A stretch of 64,000 nt of DNA from an uncultured Clostridium sp. (GTDB lineage Bacteria > Bacillota > Clostridia > Clostridiales > Clostridiaceae): positions 1-64,000 of the forward strand of contig NZ_CAAGHK010000013.1 in the NCBI RefSeq assembly GCF_900769625.1. Reading direction: 5' to 3'. This document shows positions 15,907-24,790 of the stretch, piece by piece (position 1 is the stretch's first letter; every line of letters starts with the position of its first letter). A program made the position numbers and the translations under genes. The notes beneath the pieces are model-generated. The model did no database searches and was not told the DNA's origin. It worked only from the letters and a program-made list of their open reading frames with translations.

Positions 15907-16877
15907 AAAGGTGAGTTAGAAATAACAAAAAATAGCAGACCTTTTGAAACATTGATAATATCATCAGATGATATTTCAGAAAGATCATGTGAACTGCTGT
16001 TAAGAGAAATAAGTTTTGAATGAGCTTTAACCTGTTGGCACTTCTCTGCAAGTTTTTTTGAACTTTGAAATGGAACAATATTATCTGATTTACTGTGAAT
16101 TATTAATGTTTCAGGAATATATGGATTTACGTAATTTATAGGATTAAATTTTTGTATTGTACTTTCTTTATTAGAAACTGAATTAAAAATTTTTGATAAA
16201 TCAAAATTTAAATTAGTAGTATCTATAAGGCTCAAATCAGTAGGTCCAGCAAAATCTATTAAATATTTAACATTACAAGGATAATTTTTTAATTCATCAG
16301 AATCAATAAAATCACTATTGCTTGTATATGAAGCCATCATTGAAAGATGAGCTCCTGATGATATTCCAAACACTCCTATTTCATCAGTATCCAAACTATA
16401 TTTTTCAGCATTTTTATTTATCCATCTTATAGTATCTTTTATATCTGATACCTGTTTACTGAAGTTTTCTTTATCTCTCATAAGTTCATAGGAGGTGCTT
16501 ATTATAGTATATCCCTGTTCTCTAAAAGTATCTAAAACAGGAGTAAGGGCAGTTGGAAGAGATTTATCTCCATATACCCAGCTTCCACCATGAACATAAA
16601 GAATTACTGGAGATTTTTTGTATATATTCTTTATAGGAGAATATATATCAAGTGTAAGCGGTACATTATTAGTATTTTTATATATAACATCTTTATAATC
16701 TATCTTTTCTATGGGTTGTATACTGAAATTTTGATTCATACTATCAATTTCTTTTTCTAAGGATATATATTTTGAAACAATTCCATACATCAATAAAATT
16801 CTTTTGTGGAAGACTGCAGTGGTGCATATTATTACAGCAAGTAAAACTAAGAATAATCTTTTAAATAATTTTTTCAT
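15900..16877 (-). CDS. Membrane-anchored alpha/beta hydrolase (esterase/lipase-like)
   Basis: A 325-residue protein with an N-terminal membrane anchor (residues about 5-24) and an extracellular alpha/beta hydrolase domain. The oxyanion motif is ILYVHGGSWVYGD, the nucleophile Ser is in VFGISSGAHLS, the acid is in HSKSDNIVP and the His is in NSSSHDLSE. This is the arrangement of BD-FAE and hormone-sensitive-lipase-like esterases. The substrate is unknown; small acyl or feruloyl esters are possible. It is a single gene on the minus strand. Confidence 0.82.
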   Translation of the reverse strand: MKKLFKRLFLVLLAVIICTTAVFHKRILLMYGIVSKYISLEKEIDSMNQNFSIQPIEKIDYKDVIYKNTNNVPLTLDIYSPIKNIYKKSPVILYVHGGSWVYGDKSLPTALTPVLDTFREQGYTIISTSYELMRDKENFSKQVSDIKDTIRWINKNAEKYSLDTDEIGVFGISSGAHLSMMASYTSNSDFIDSDELKNYPCNVKYLIDFAGPTDLSLIDTTNLNFDLSKIFNSVSNKESTIQKFNPINYVNPYIPETLIIHSKSDNIVPFQSSKKLAEKCQQVKAHSKLISLNSSSHDLSEISSDDIINVSKGLLFFVISNSPLK

Positions 16878-17329
16878 AATATTATAAGTCGGTTACTTTA
16901 AAACTATATCTTCAATAGATAAATTAAATTTGATAATGAACAATTATTGTTTTTATTTTTTAGTGTATTTATCGCAGTATATATAGATTAAGTAATCAGC
17001 TGAATCCTTTCTTTAGATTTTTAGTTTAAGATCATAAGGTAAAGTACATTCTTAATAATTGTAATAAACTACAATTATTGGATACATATTTTTTTATATA
17101 AGTAATGTATTCAATTTTGAAATATTTTTGATAATAAAATTATATCACTATAATTTTATTTTTGAGTATAATTAATTAAATTGTAATTTTTAGATAAAGT
17201 AAATACTTTAAACATATGCAGACTAAATATAAGACATCAATTATATAAATAATATTTCTATTTTAAGAATATTATTTATATAAGGACATAAACAATATTT
17301 TTATGATTAATTCTGTGAAAGGAGAAGTA
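16878..17329. other. Intergenic region with three perfect inverted repeats
   Basis: No gene is seen. Three perfect hairpins occur: 10-bp arms near 17054-17079 (AATAATTGTA), 12-bp arms around 17132-17160 (AATAAAATTATA, followed by TTTG) and 16-bp arms at 17241-17256/17268-17283. The last lies 47 nt before the next start codon and could shape its leader. Confidence 0.55.
17241..17283. repeat. Perfect 16-bp inverted repeat in leader
   Basis: TTATATAAATAATATT (17241-17256) and its exact complement (17268-17283), with an 11-nt loop, just upstream of the 17330 gene. No T tract follows. Confidence 0.6.
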
Positions 17330-18268
17330 ATGAGTAGTCCTTTTGATATACTTGTTTATTTGGATGAAAATCTGGTTAAGAATTTATCATCATTAGTATT
17401 AACAGGATACATAGAAACAATTACTCTTACCCAGGCATTTGATAGAACATTACAGGCAGCGATGAAAGAAGGAGATAAACTCGAAAACTCCAATCAGGGA
17501 AGTGTAAGTAAAAGTGAAAGAGAAGGTTTTAAAGATAGAAATAAACTTGATGCATGTAACAATATTGAAAACCATTATATAGATAAAGATATAGATGCAA
17601 GACAATGTATTAAAGAACAGAGAACAATTCAGACCACATATACAACTTTTGTTTTAAATGGGAATTTAATAAAATATTTAAATGAAAATAATGAACTGAT
17701 GCATAAGGATGTCACAGATCTTGAAAATGATAATATTTTTACTGGAGATCTCATTGAAGTAGAAGGCACTATAACAAATTCAAGTATATTATGTTACATT
17801 GATGGTCTTATTAATCTGATAGATATATTTGGAGAGGATTATCTAAACTCACTATTAAAAGATGTTGAGACAAAGATGAACTTCACAATGTTTAGAAAGA
17901 TGCTGGAACATTTAAATACAATATTAAACTGTAATAATACTCAGGATTTAATTATGACTGTTGGTACTGGAAAAGCTATATTGACTGTAAATAAGGATAA
18001 TTTTATGAACAGCCAGTGTAATATTTTTGATAAAATAAACTGTCATTGCAAAGTGGTCGGGAAAGTAATAAAAACATGTACTGAAGAGCAGGATTCCATA
18101 AGCCTGTTAAGGAAGACAGGTCAGGAAAATTTTTATGAAAGTTTTTTTGAAAAAGCTAAGCCTTTGATTGAATGCCTTGAAAAAAATGATCTTTTTGTTC
18201 CTGAATGTCCAGACTTAAGAATTGACAGCTGTGCAATACAGCTTATGCCGATAAATATATATATGTAA
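17330..18268 (+). CDS. Uncharacterised protein, possibly DUF6414-like
   Basis: A 312-residue soluble protein. It begins MSSPFDILVYLDENLVKNLS, with an insert rich in charged residues at about 55-100. Then come TTYTTFVLNGNLIKYLN, LIEVEGTITNSSILCYIDGL and a C-terminal IQLMPINIYM. The YLDENL start and the TTF...NL pattern resemble DUF6414 proteins, a family without known role. I am only moderately sure. ATG 17330 has AAAGGAG 5 nt upstream; the earlier in-frame ATG at 17303 does not. It has its own transcription unit, with a hairpin-rich leader. Confidence 0.55.
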   Translation: MSSPFDILVYLDENLVKNLSSLVLTGYIETITLTQAFDRTLQAAMKEGDKLENSNQGSVSKSEREGFKDRNKLDACNNIENHYIDKDIDARQCIKEQRTIQTTYTTFVLNGNLIKYLNENNELMHKDVTDLENDNIFTGDLIEVEGTITNSSILCYIDGLINLIDIFGEDYLNSLLKDVETKMNFTMFRKMLEHLNTILNCNNTQDLIMTVGTGKAILTVNKDNFMNSQCNIFDKINCHCKVVGKVIKTCTEEQDSISLLRKTGQENFYESFFEKAKPLIECLEKNDLFVPECPDLRIDSCAIQLMPINIYM

Positions 18269-18349
18269 GTGGAATAGATTACAGTATTTATGAGTTATGA
18301 CAATATTTAAAAATAATGAAAAAATATGATGTATTTATTGGAAAAACAC

Positions 18350-18378
18350 TTGTATATGAATAATATACATGATAATAT
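18350..18378 (+). promoter_or_regulatory. Possible promoter of thrC operon
   Basis: TTGTAT (18350-18355), 17-nt spacer and TAATAT (18373-18378), about 95 nt before thrC. No T-box or threonine attenuator is seen in the short leader. Confidence 0.4.
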
Positions 18379-18473
18379 AGATTTACAGGTAGAATATGTT
18401 TATATATACTTTAATTTATTGATATTTACAAATATATATAAATTTATATCTAATACATTTTGAGGTGAGTTAA

Positions 18474-19928
18474 ATGAAGTTTAGAAGTACTAGGGGCTTA
18501 GAAAAGGAAATAGCTTCAGCCAAAGCAATAATTAATGGAATTTCGAAAGATGGAGGTTTATATGTTCCAGATGAATTTCCTAAGGTTTATGATGAACTAA
18601 AGAAAAATACAGAAATTAATTATGAAGATCTTGCATTTAAGGTAATCAACGAATATTTCACTGACATTGATGATTCAGAATTAATGGGGGCAATAAATGA
18701 TTCATACAATGGAAGATTTGATGTAAAAGTTGAAAAGAATTTTTTAGAGTTATATCATGGACCAACATGTGCATTTAAAGATGCAGCGCTATTATTTTTG
18801 CCTCAAATAATGAAAAGAGCAAAGAAAATCTGCAAGGTTAAAGAAGATATAACAATTCTGACTGCGACTTCTGGAGATACAGGAAAAGCAGCACTTGGAG
18901 GATTTGCAAAGGTAGATGGATTCAAGGTTGTTGTATATTATCCAAAGAATGGAGTAAGTCCAATTCAGGAGAGACAGATGGTAAGTCAGGAAGGAAATAA
19001 TGTCAAGGTTATCGGAATAAAGGGGAATTTCGATGATGCTCAGACAGGAGTTAAACAAATTTTTGGAGATCAGGACTTCCGAGCTGGATTAATGGACAAG
19101 GGATATGTGTTATCATCTGCTAATTCAATCAATATCGGAAGACTTGTACCACAAATAGTATATTATTTCTATGGATATTTTAATTTAGTAAATCAAGGGG
19201 TAGTTAAATTAGATAATCCTATTAATGTTGTTGTTCCAACAGGAAACTTCGGAAACATATTAGCAGGTTACTATGCTAAGCAGATGGGATTGCCAATAGA
19301 TAAATTTATATGTGCATCAAATGAAAACAAAGTATTGACTGATTTCTTTAAAACTGGTGTATATGATAAGAGGAGAGAGTTAGTTTTAACTGAATCACCT
19401 TCTATGGATATACTTGTATCATCCAATCTTGAAAGATTACTATATGAAGCATGTGGAAGAGACAGCGAAGTAGTAGCAGATTTAATGAATCAGCTTAATA
19501 CAAAAGGTGTATATGAAGTTAATGATAAAGTAAAGGAATTTATAAAAATCTTTTATGGAAACTATGCAACAACAGAAGATGTGTATGCTGCAATAAAAGA
19601 AGTGTATGAAAAAGAAAATTATGTAATGGATACACATACAGCAGTTGCATATGTAGTTAAAGACAAATATATAAATGAAACTAAGGACAATAAACCAGCT
19701 TTAGTTGTATCAACAGCAAGTCCATTTAAGTTCCCAAGAAGCATTTGTAATGCTCTTAATATTGATGTAGAAGGATTAAATGACTTTGAAGTTCTTAAGA
19801 AGCTTTCAGAAGCTACTAAGAATGAAATTCCTAGAAACCTTGCAAATCTTGAAAATGCAGAAATATTACATGACGAAGTCTGGGATAAGAGCCAGATGAG
19901 TGATGCATTATTATCTTTTCTTAAATAG
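18474..19928 (+). CDS. thrC: Threonine synthase
   Basis: Converts O-phosphohomoserine to threonine with PLP. The 484-residue protein has the PLP Lys102 in YHGPTCAFKDAAL, ILTATSGDTGKAA for phosphate binding and NVVVPTGNFGNILAGYYAK. The length fits the long type-2 (yeast/E. coli-like) form. Its ribosome binding site is GAGGTGA. It is followed by thrB after 14 nt, forming thrC-thrB-ACT. Homoserine dehydrogenase is not in the window. Confidence 0.94.
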   Translation: MKFRSTRGLEKEIASAKAIINGISKDGGLYVPDEFPKVYDELKKNTEINYEDLAFKVINEYFTDIDDSELMGAINDSYNGRFDVKVEKNFLELYHGPTCAFKDAALLFLPQIMKRAKKICKVKEDITILTATSGDTGKAALGGFAKVDGFKVVVYYPKNGVSPIQERQMVSQEGNNVKVIGIKGNFDDAQTGVKQIFGDQDFRAGLMDKGYVLSSANSINIGRLVPQIVYYFYGYFNLVNQGVVKLDNPINVVVPTGNFGNILAGYYAKQMGLPIDKFICASNENKVLTDFFKTGVYDKRRELVLTESPSMDILVSSNLERLLYEACGRDSEVVADLMNQLNTKGVYEVNDKVKEFIKIFYGNYATTEDVYAAIKEVYEKENYVMDTHTAVAYVVKDKYINETKDNKPALVVSTASPFKFPRSICNALNIDVEGLNDFEVLKKLSEATKNEIPRNLANLENAEILHDEVWDKSQMSDALLSFLK

Positions 19929-19942
19929 GGGTTATAAATATT

Positions 19943-20839
19943 ATGATTAAGATAAGAGTGCCAGCTACATCAGCGAACATGGGACCAGGATTTGATTCAT
20001 TAGGAATAGGACTTACATTATATAATGAATTTGGATTCAAGGAAATAGAGAGTGGTTTAAAGTTTAATGGAATTCCAGAGGAATTCTGTAACGAAGAAAA
20101 TATCATTTATATAGCAATGAAGCATTGCTTTGATAAAGCGGGCTATAAAATTAAAGGATTAGAAATAAGCGAACTTACACAGGATATACCGATATCAAGA
20201 GGTCTTGGAAGCAGTTCTACATGTATAGTTGGGGGACTAGTGGGTGCTAATGAGATTTTAGGCGGAAAGTTTTCGGAAGATGAATTATTGGATATGGCAG
20301 TTGAAATAGAAGGCCATCCAGATAATGTTGCACCAGCACTACTGGGGGGCATGGTTGTTGCAATAACTGAAGGAAATAAAACATTCTATGATAAGATAAA
20401 TATAAAAGGTGGGCTGAAATTTATCGCAGTAGTACCGGATTTCAGATTATCAACTGAAAAGGCAAGAAGTGTACTGCCAAAGGAAATATCTTTGAAAGAC
20501 GGTGTCTATAATGTTTCAAGGGCATCCCTTATGGTTGCAAGCTTAACAAGTGGTAAATATGAATTGATAAGATATGCATGTAAAGATGCCTTTCATCAAA
20601 ATTACAGAAGTAAGTTGATTCCTGGTTTTGAAAAGGTGTATAATGATAGCTATGAATTGGGAGCACTAGGTTGTTATATTAGTGGAGCAGGGCCTACAAT
20701 TATGGTTATTATCGACGAAAAGGATGAGCGCTTTAGCAATAAGCTGAGGGAAGTTTTAAACAGAGAAAATTTACAATGGGATATATTTGAATTATCTTTA
20801 GATAGTGAAGGGGCTGCCATTATAAAGGGTGATTACTGA
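19943..20839 (+). CDS. thrB: Homoserine kinase
   Basis: GHMP-family kinase that phosphorylates homoserine, supplying ThrC. The 298-residue protein has IRVPATSANMGPGFDSLG at the start, the ATP loop IPISRGLGSSSTCIVGG and a C-terminal GCYISGAGPTIMVI. Its TGA stop shares a base with the ATG of the next gene, so the two are translationally coupled. Confidence 0.94.
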   Translation: MIKIRVPATSANMGPGFDSLGIGLTLYNEFGFKEIESGLKFNGIPEEFCNEENIIYIAMKHCFDKAGYKIKGLEISELTQDIPISRGLGSSSTCIVGGLVGANEILGGKFSEDELLDMAVEIEGHPDNVAPALLGGMVVAITEGNKTFYDKINIKGGLKFIAVVPDFRLSTEKARSVLPKEISLKDGVYNVSRASLMVASLTSGKYELIRYACKDAFHQNYRSKLIPGFEKVYNDSYELGALGCYISGAGPTIMVIIDEKDERFSNKLREVLNRENLQWDIFELSLDSEGAAIIKGDY

Positions 20840-21276
20840 TGAGTGGAAATTACTTGGTTATAGATAAAAGGGTTTTACCCGATGTTTATGAAAAAGTTCT
20901 TTTTGCTAAAAAACTATTAAAAGATGGTAAAGTTAAAGAAATTACAGAAGCAGTTAAAATAGCTGGAATAAGCAGAAGCGTATATTACAAGTATAGGGAT
21001 TATGTGTTTGATTTTTCAGAGACATCTGAAGGAAGAAAAGTTACATACAATATCATTTTAAGAAATGAAAAAGGTGTTCTTTCAGTTATAAGTAATTATA
21101 TTGCAGAACAAGGTGGAGATATTTTAACAATTAATCAAGGTATACCTCTTAATGGATATGCCAATTTAAGTATAACAATTGACTTGTCATGTGTAGAGGG
21201 CGATATCAAAACGCTGACTGATGGATTAAATAACTTGAAGAATATCAAAAAAGTTGAATTCATTGGAATGGAATAA
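20839..21276 (+). CDS. ACT domain-containing protein (PheB/UPF0735 type)
   Basis: A 145-residue protein with an N-terminal helical, HTH-like part (EITEAVKIAGISRSVYYKY) and a C-terminal ACT domain (NIILRNEKGVLSVISNYIAE...GDILTINQGIP). This is the COG4492 type. ACT domains bind amino acids, and its coupling to thrB suggests feedback sensing of threonine or a related amino acid, which is inference. It ends the operon at a strong terminator. Confidence 0.85.
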   Translation: MSGNYLVIDKRVLPDVYEKVLFAKKLLKDGKVKEITEAVKIAGISRSVYYKYRDYVFDFSETSEGRKVTYNIILRNEKGVLSVISNYIAEQGGDILTINQGIPLNGYANLSITIDLSCVEGDIKTLTDGLNNLKNIKKVEFIGME

Positions 21277-21285
21277 AATGAAATT

Positions 21286-21340
21286 AAAAATCCATAAATA
21301 GATAGCAATATATTTGTTAATCTATTTATGGATTTTTTTG
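21286..21340 (+). terminator. Terminator of thr operon
   Basis: AAAAATCCATAAATAGAT (21286-21303) and its complement (21320-21337) form an 18-bp stem that ends in a run of seven T. Confidence 0.9.
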
Positions 21341-21597
21341 TTCTAAATTCATATTACATAACATAAAATAAGTTAGAAAACAGGTTTATAGAAGCAGTAA
21401 ATTGAAAAAATATACATAGAAATTAGATGGATTTTTAATGATTATATAGAATTAAGTAATAATAGCAATAGTAATTACAATTCTTGATAACGTTATCATA
21501 TATCATTATAAATGTGCAGACAATTATTTTTATAAATAATTTAAATATTGTACTTAAGATATGTAAGATGAAAGTTTATGATAAAGGGGAGAAGTGT
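21341..21597. other. Upstream region of DUF3800-like/RelA pair
   Basis: AT-rich, no gene. Its one clear content is the promoter with operator at 21484-21512. Confidence 0.5.
21484..21512 (+). promoter_or_regulatory. Promoter overlapped by LacI/CcpA-type operator
   Basis: TTGATA (21484-21489), 17-nt spacer and TATAAA (21507-21512). A perfect 14-bp palindrome, TGATAACGTTATCA at 21485-21498, covers the -35. It fits the cre consensus TGWNANCGNTNWCA of CcpA and, more widely, LacI-family operators with a central CG. Binding there would block RNA polymerase, so repression is the likely effect. Confidence 0.65.
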
Positions 21598-22539
21598 ATG
21601 GGAAAAAAATATTTAATGTTTATTGATGGAAATGGTTTTTTTGACTTGGAAAATAATTTTTATATGACAGGAATAATATTTGATGAATGGTATTGTGATG
21701 TTTATAATGACAGTGGAAGTTCTTTAAAAAAAATTATTAATGATAATAAACTTGATATTTCAGTTGCTGGTGATGATAAAAATATTAAACGAGGATGCAT
21801 ATTGAAAACAGAAGTATACAATGTACTGAAAGAGTCTGAGTTTAGTGTAATTATCAGCAGAGTTAAAAGTGAAGATTCAACTGAAAATAAATATGCTCAG
21901 GTATTTAATAAGCTTTTAAAAAAATATTATTATTATGTAATGGACAATAGTGGTGAGGCAGCGGGAATCGTTATGGAAGCTGGAAAAGAATTTGAAGGTT
22001 ATAGAAAGCAGCAGGAGATTTTTAACCTTTATAGAGATAGAGAGAAATATGCAGATACATCTTTAAATATCGGAACAAGTCTAATTAATAAATTTGTATC
22101 AGCAGATGATAAAAATAAAAGATATAATTGTGCAGTCAAGATTGCAGATATCATAAGAAATTCTATCAGTTACAGCTATGAAAAAAGAAAAAATAATGGA
22201 AGAGAATATAGATATAGTGATAGAATGAATGAGAAGATAATGGAAATAATTCATGAGAAAGTATTTACAGAAGAAATTGCATTTGATATATCAAAAAAAA
22301 GCCTTATAGAGAAATATCAGAGCTTAAAAGTCTTAGAAGAAAAGATAATTAATCTCGAAGAAGCTTTGCTGAATAAGGAAAAAAATCTTGAATACAAAAA
22401 TAATGAGATTGCTGAGTTGATGGAAGAAATAAAAGTATTGCAGCACCAGCTTGATGATATTATTTTAAAGTCAGGTAATAATATACTTTTTGAAATTCTA
22501 TCAGATGTTGATGTACGAATCAGAAATACTGCAAAATAA
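21598..22539 (+). CDS. DUF3800-like protein with C-terminal coiled coil
   Basis: A 313-residue soluble protein. It begins KYLMFIDGNGFFDLENNFY, like the YIDESG start of DUF3800, and has KYAQVFNKLLKKYYYYVMD and later CAVKIADIIRNSISYSYEK, close to the LADLIA block of that family. DUF3800 is predicted to have an RNase H-like fold; its activity is not established. The usual DES is DGN here, so catalysis is doubtful. Residues about 240-295 form a Glu/Lys-rich coiled coil. AAAGGGGAG precedes ATG 21598. It lies 53 nt before a RelA/SpoT-type gene and probably shares its transcript. Confidence 0.6.
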   Translation: MGKKYLMFIDGNGFFDLENNFYMTGIIFDEWYCDVYNDSGSSLKKIINDNKLDISVAGDDKNIKRGCILKTEVYNVLKESEFSVIISRVKSEDSTENKYAQVFNKLLKKYYYYVMDNSGEAAGIVMEAGKEFEGYRKQQEIFNLYRDREKYADTSLNIGTSLINKFVSADDKNKRYNCAVKIADIIRNSISYSYEKRKNNGREYRYSDRMNEKIMEIIHEKVFTEEIAFDISKKSLIEKYQSLKVLEEKIINLEEALLNKEKNLEYKNNEIAELMEEIKVLQHQLDDIILKSGNNILFEILSDVDVRIRNTAK

Positions 22540-22592
22540 TTTTATGATGTGTTTATATAACAGAGACATAATTAAAGAGTATGGAGGATAAA

Positions 22593-23387
22593 ATGATAAA
22601 AACATTAGAAAAAAAGAAACTTATTGAGAAGTACCCAGATACAGAAAAACAAATGGCAAAATATAAAATTGAATTTAAAAGTTTACAGGAGATATATGCC
22701 GATTATATAAAATATAGAAGTTCTTATGAAAATCAGGCTGATTTTATAGCAAATATTTTAAGGTCTCAAGGTATGGTTCACTCGGTAAAATCGAGAATAA
22801 AAGATTCGGATAGGCTTATTGAAAAAATAATAAGAAAGACTGCCGACAGAAAAAGCAGATATGGAGAAGATTTTCAATTTACTTTAGATAATTATAAAAA
22901 TGAAATAACTGATTTAATTGGAATCAGAGTAATCCATATTTTTAAGGAACAATGGCGAGACATTCATGAGTTCATAATAAATACATGGAAGGTAATTGAA
23001 ATAACTGCTAATATAAGAGAAGGAGACAACACGAGAGATTTTGAGGAACTTAATATAGAAGTGAGGTCAAGAGCATCTGGATACAGATCAGTTCATTATT
23101 TAGTAGAATTTTATCCTACCAATCAAAAGGTAATTGCAGAAATACAGGTCAGAACAATTTTTGAAGAGGGATATGGAGAAATTGATCATAGGCTTAGATA
23201 TTCTCATAAGGCAATACCAGAAATTTTACAGTCAAACTTACTGCTATTCAACAGAATTGTTGGAAGTGCTGATGAAATGGCATCACTTATCAATAATCTT
23301 AGTAAAGAGTGGGTTGAAAAAGAAAATGAATATAAAAGTGAAATCAATATTTTAAAAGAGGAAATAAATCGTTTAAAACAAAATTAA
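22593..23387 (+). CDS. RelA/SpoT-type (p)ppGpp synthetase, single domain
   Basis: A 264-residue small alarmone synthetase. The synthetase fold is clear: HSVKSRIKDSDRLIEKI, ITDLIGIRVIHIF, RASGYRSVHYLVEF and AEIQVRTIFEEGYGEIDH. There is no HD hydrolase, TGS or ACT domain. The end (about 235-264) is a short coiled coil. It should transfer pyrophosphate from ATP to GDP/GTP, or in toxin-like relatives to another acceptor. The N-terminal and EEGYGEIDH forms look closer to the RelA/SpoT-domain group than to YjbM/YwaC. ATG 22593 has GGAGG 5 nt upstream. It follows the DUF3800-like gene. Confidence 0.85.
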   Translation: MIKTLEKKKLIEKYPDTEKQMAKYKIEFKSLQEIYADYIKYRSSYENQADFIANILRSQGMVHSVKSRIKDSDRLIEKIIRKTADRKSRYGEDFQFTLDNYKNEITDLIGIRVIHIFKEQWRDIHEFIINTWKVIEITANIREGDNTRDFEELNIEVRSRASGYRSVHYLVEFYPTNQKVIAEIQVRTIFEEGYGEIDHRLRYSHKAIPEILQSNLLLFNRIVGSADEMASLINNLSKEWVEKENEYKSEINILKEEINRLKQN

Positions 23388-23594
23388 ATAAAAATTAAAA
23401 TTACTTGATAAAAGTTCCATAATTATAAATAAGATTATAAAATTATTCATAATTTCAATTTTTGACGAAAAAAGCTTTAAAAATGTAGAAGTACGAGTTA
23501 TAATATTTAAAATGAACAAGAAATAGTATTTATTTTAATTTTATAAGCTGAGGAAGAAAGAAAATTAATTTTAAGATGAATAAATTTAAATTAT

Positions 23595-23652
23595 AATAAG
23601 GTTAATAATAACGTGATTATTATTAACCTTATTATTAACCTTATTATTAACA
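23595..23652 (+). repeat. Hairpin plus 12-bp tandem repeats in HD-GYP leader
   Basis: AATAAGGTTAATAATAA (23595-23611) pairs with its exact complement (23617-23633) over a 5-nt loop. The right arm opens a run of the 12-mer TTATTATTAACC at 23617, 23629 and 23641 (last copy with one change). The run ends about 25 nt before the GTG start. Confidence 0.75.
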
Positions 23653-23677
23653 TTGAGAGTTTTGGAGGTCAAAAATT

Positions 23678-24775
23678 GTGATATTTGTACCATATTATAA
23701 ATTAAAAAAAGGAATGAAAATTGCAAGTGATATATCATTATCTGATAAACAAATGTCAAATGCCTTTTTGTTGACGCAGGGTGCAATCTTAACACAGAAA
23801 AATATCGATAAGTTAGCTAATTTTAATATATCTGGAGTTTACATTAATGATGGGAGAGAAAATCCAGTGTTGGATGAAACTTTGAGAAAAGAATCTGTAC
23901 TTGCGGTAAGAGATATTTTTAATTTATGTGAAAATGCTCATACAATTTTAAATGAAAGTACATTGAAACAGATTGAAAATATATCAGAAAAACTTGTTGA
24001 TAATATTTATAAAGATGAGGAAATATCAGTAAGTATATCTGACCTTCAGACATATGATTTAAATACTTATTTGCATTCTGTAAGTGTAGCTGTTATTTCA
24101 ATAGCAATTGGTACAGCTTTATCTTTAACAAAGAAGGAGCTTTGCAAATTAGGAGTATGTGGACTTCTTCATGATATTGGAAAGATGGAGATTCCAATAG
24201 AAATAATTAATAAGCCGTCAAAGCTTACGAAAGAAGAATTTGAAATTGTAAAAAATCATGCACAGCTTGGCGGAAAATATGTTATGGACCATAGATATGT
24301 GAGTAATGATATCTATGAAGGGATAATAAGTCATCATGAAAAGTATAATGGAACAGGATATCCCAATGCTTTAAAAAGTGATGAGATACCTTTATTTGGA
24401 AGGGTAATTTCAGTTGCAGATGTATATGATGCATTAACAGGAAATCGTCCATACAGAAATCCAATAAAGCCATTAGAAGCTATAGAATATATTATGGCAG
24501 GTGTGGGAAGCAGTTTTGACTACAATATTGTAAAGGCATTTTTGGGCAAGATAGAGCCTTATCCTATTGGGTCATATGTAAAGTTGAGTGATAAACGTTG
24601 TGCAAAAGTATTAAGGGTTAATAAAGATAATCCTCTGAGACCGGTAATTAGAACTGTTGACAGAAGTAATAAGGTTATAGATCTTCAAAATGATCCAAAT
24701 ACAAGAAATATTGTTATATTAGATATTGATTACAGCTATCTTTTTTATGATAACATAGAGAAAAAATATGTTTAA
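23678..24775 (+). CDS. HD-GYP domain protein, putative c-di-GMP phosphodiesterase
   Basis: A 365-residue cytosolic protein. Residues 1 to about 65 are a small N-terminal domain typical of HD-GYP proteins (MIFVPYYKLKKGMKIASDIS). The HD-GYP domain follows, with GLLHDIGKMEIP, NHAQLGG and ISHHEKYNGTGYP, then a PilZ-like or accessory tail from about 295. All metal-binding His/Asp and the GYP triplet are present, so it should cleave c-di-GMP. GTG is the start, with GGAGG 9 nt upstream. The leader holds an unusual hairpin-repeat. Confidence 0.87.
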   Translation: MIFVPYYKLKKGMKIASDISLSDKQMSNAFLLTQGAILTQKNIDKLANFNISGVYINDGRENPVLDETLRKESVLAVRDIFNLCENAHTILNESTLKQIENISEKLVDNIYKDEEISVSISDLQTYDLNTYLHSVSVAVISIAIGTALSLTKKELCKLGVCGLLHDIGKMEIPIEIINKPSKLTKEEFEIVKNHAQLGGKYVMDHRYVSNDIYEGIISHHEKYNGTGYPNALKSDEIPLFGRVISVADVYDALTGNRPYRNPIKPLEAIEYIMAGVGSSFDYNIVKAFLGKIEPYPIGSYVKLSDKRCAKVLRVNKDNPLRPVIRTVDRSNKVIDLQNDPNTRNIVILDIDYSYLFYDNIEKKYV

Positions 24776-24790
24776 AATGGAGAGGTGTTT

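Noticed and set aside
18269..18473. T-box or threonine attenuator before thrC.
   Set aside because: The leader lacks the conserved T-box bulge sequence and a terminator/antiterminator pair.
23617..23652. Three 12-bp repeats considered as a CRISPR array.
   Set aside because: Repeats are adjacent without spacers, too short, and there are no cas genes.
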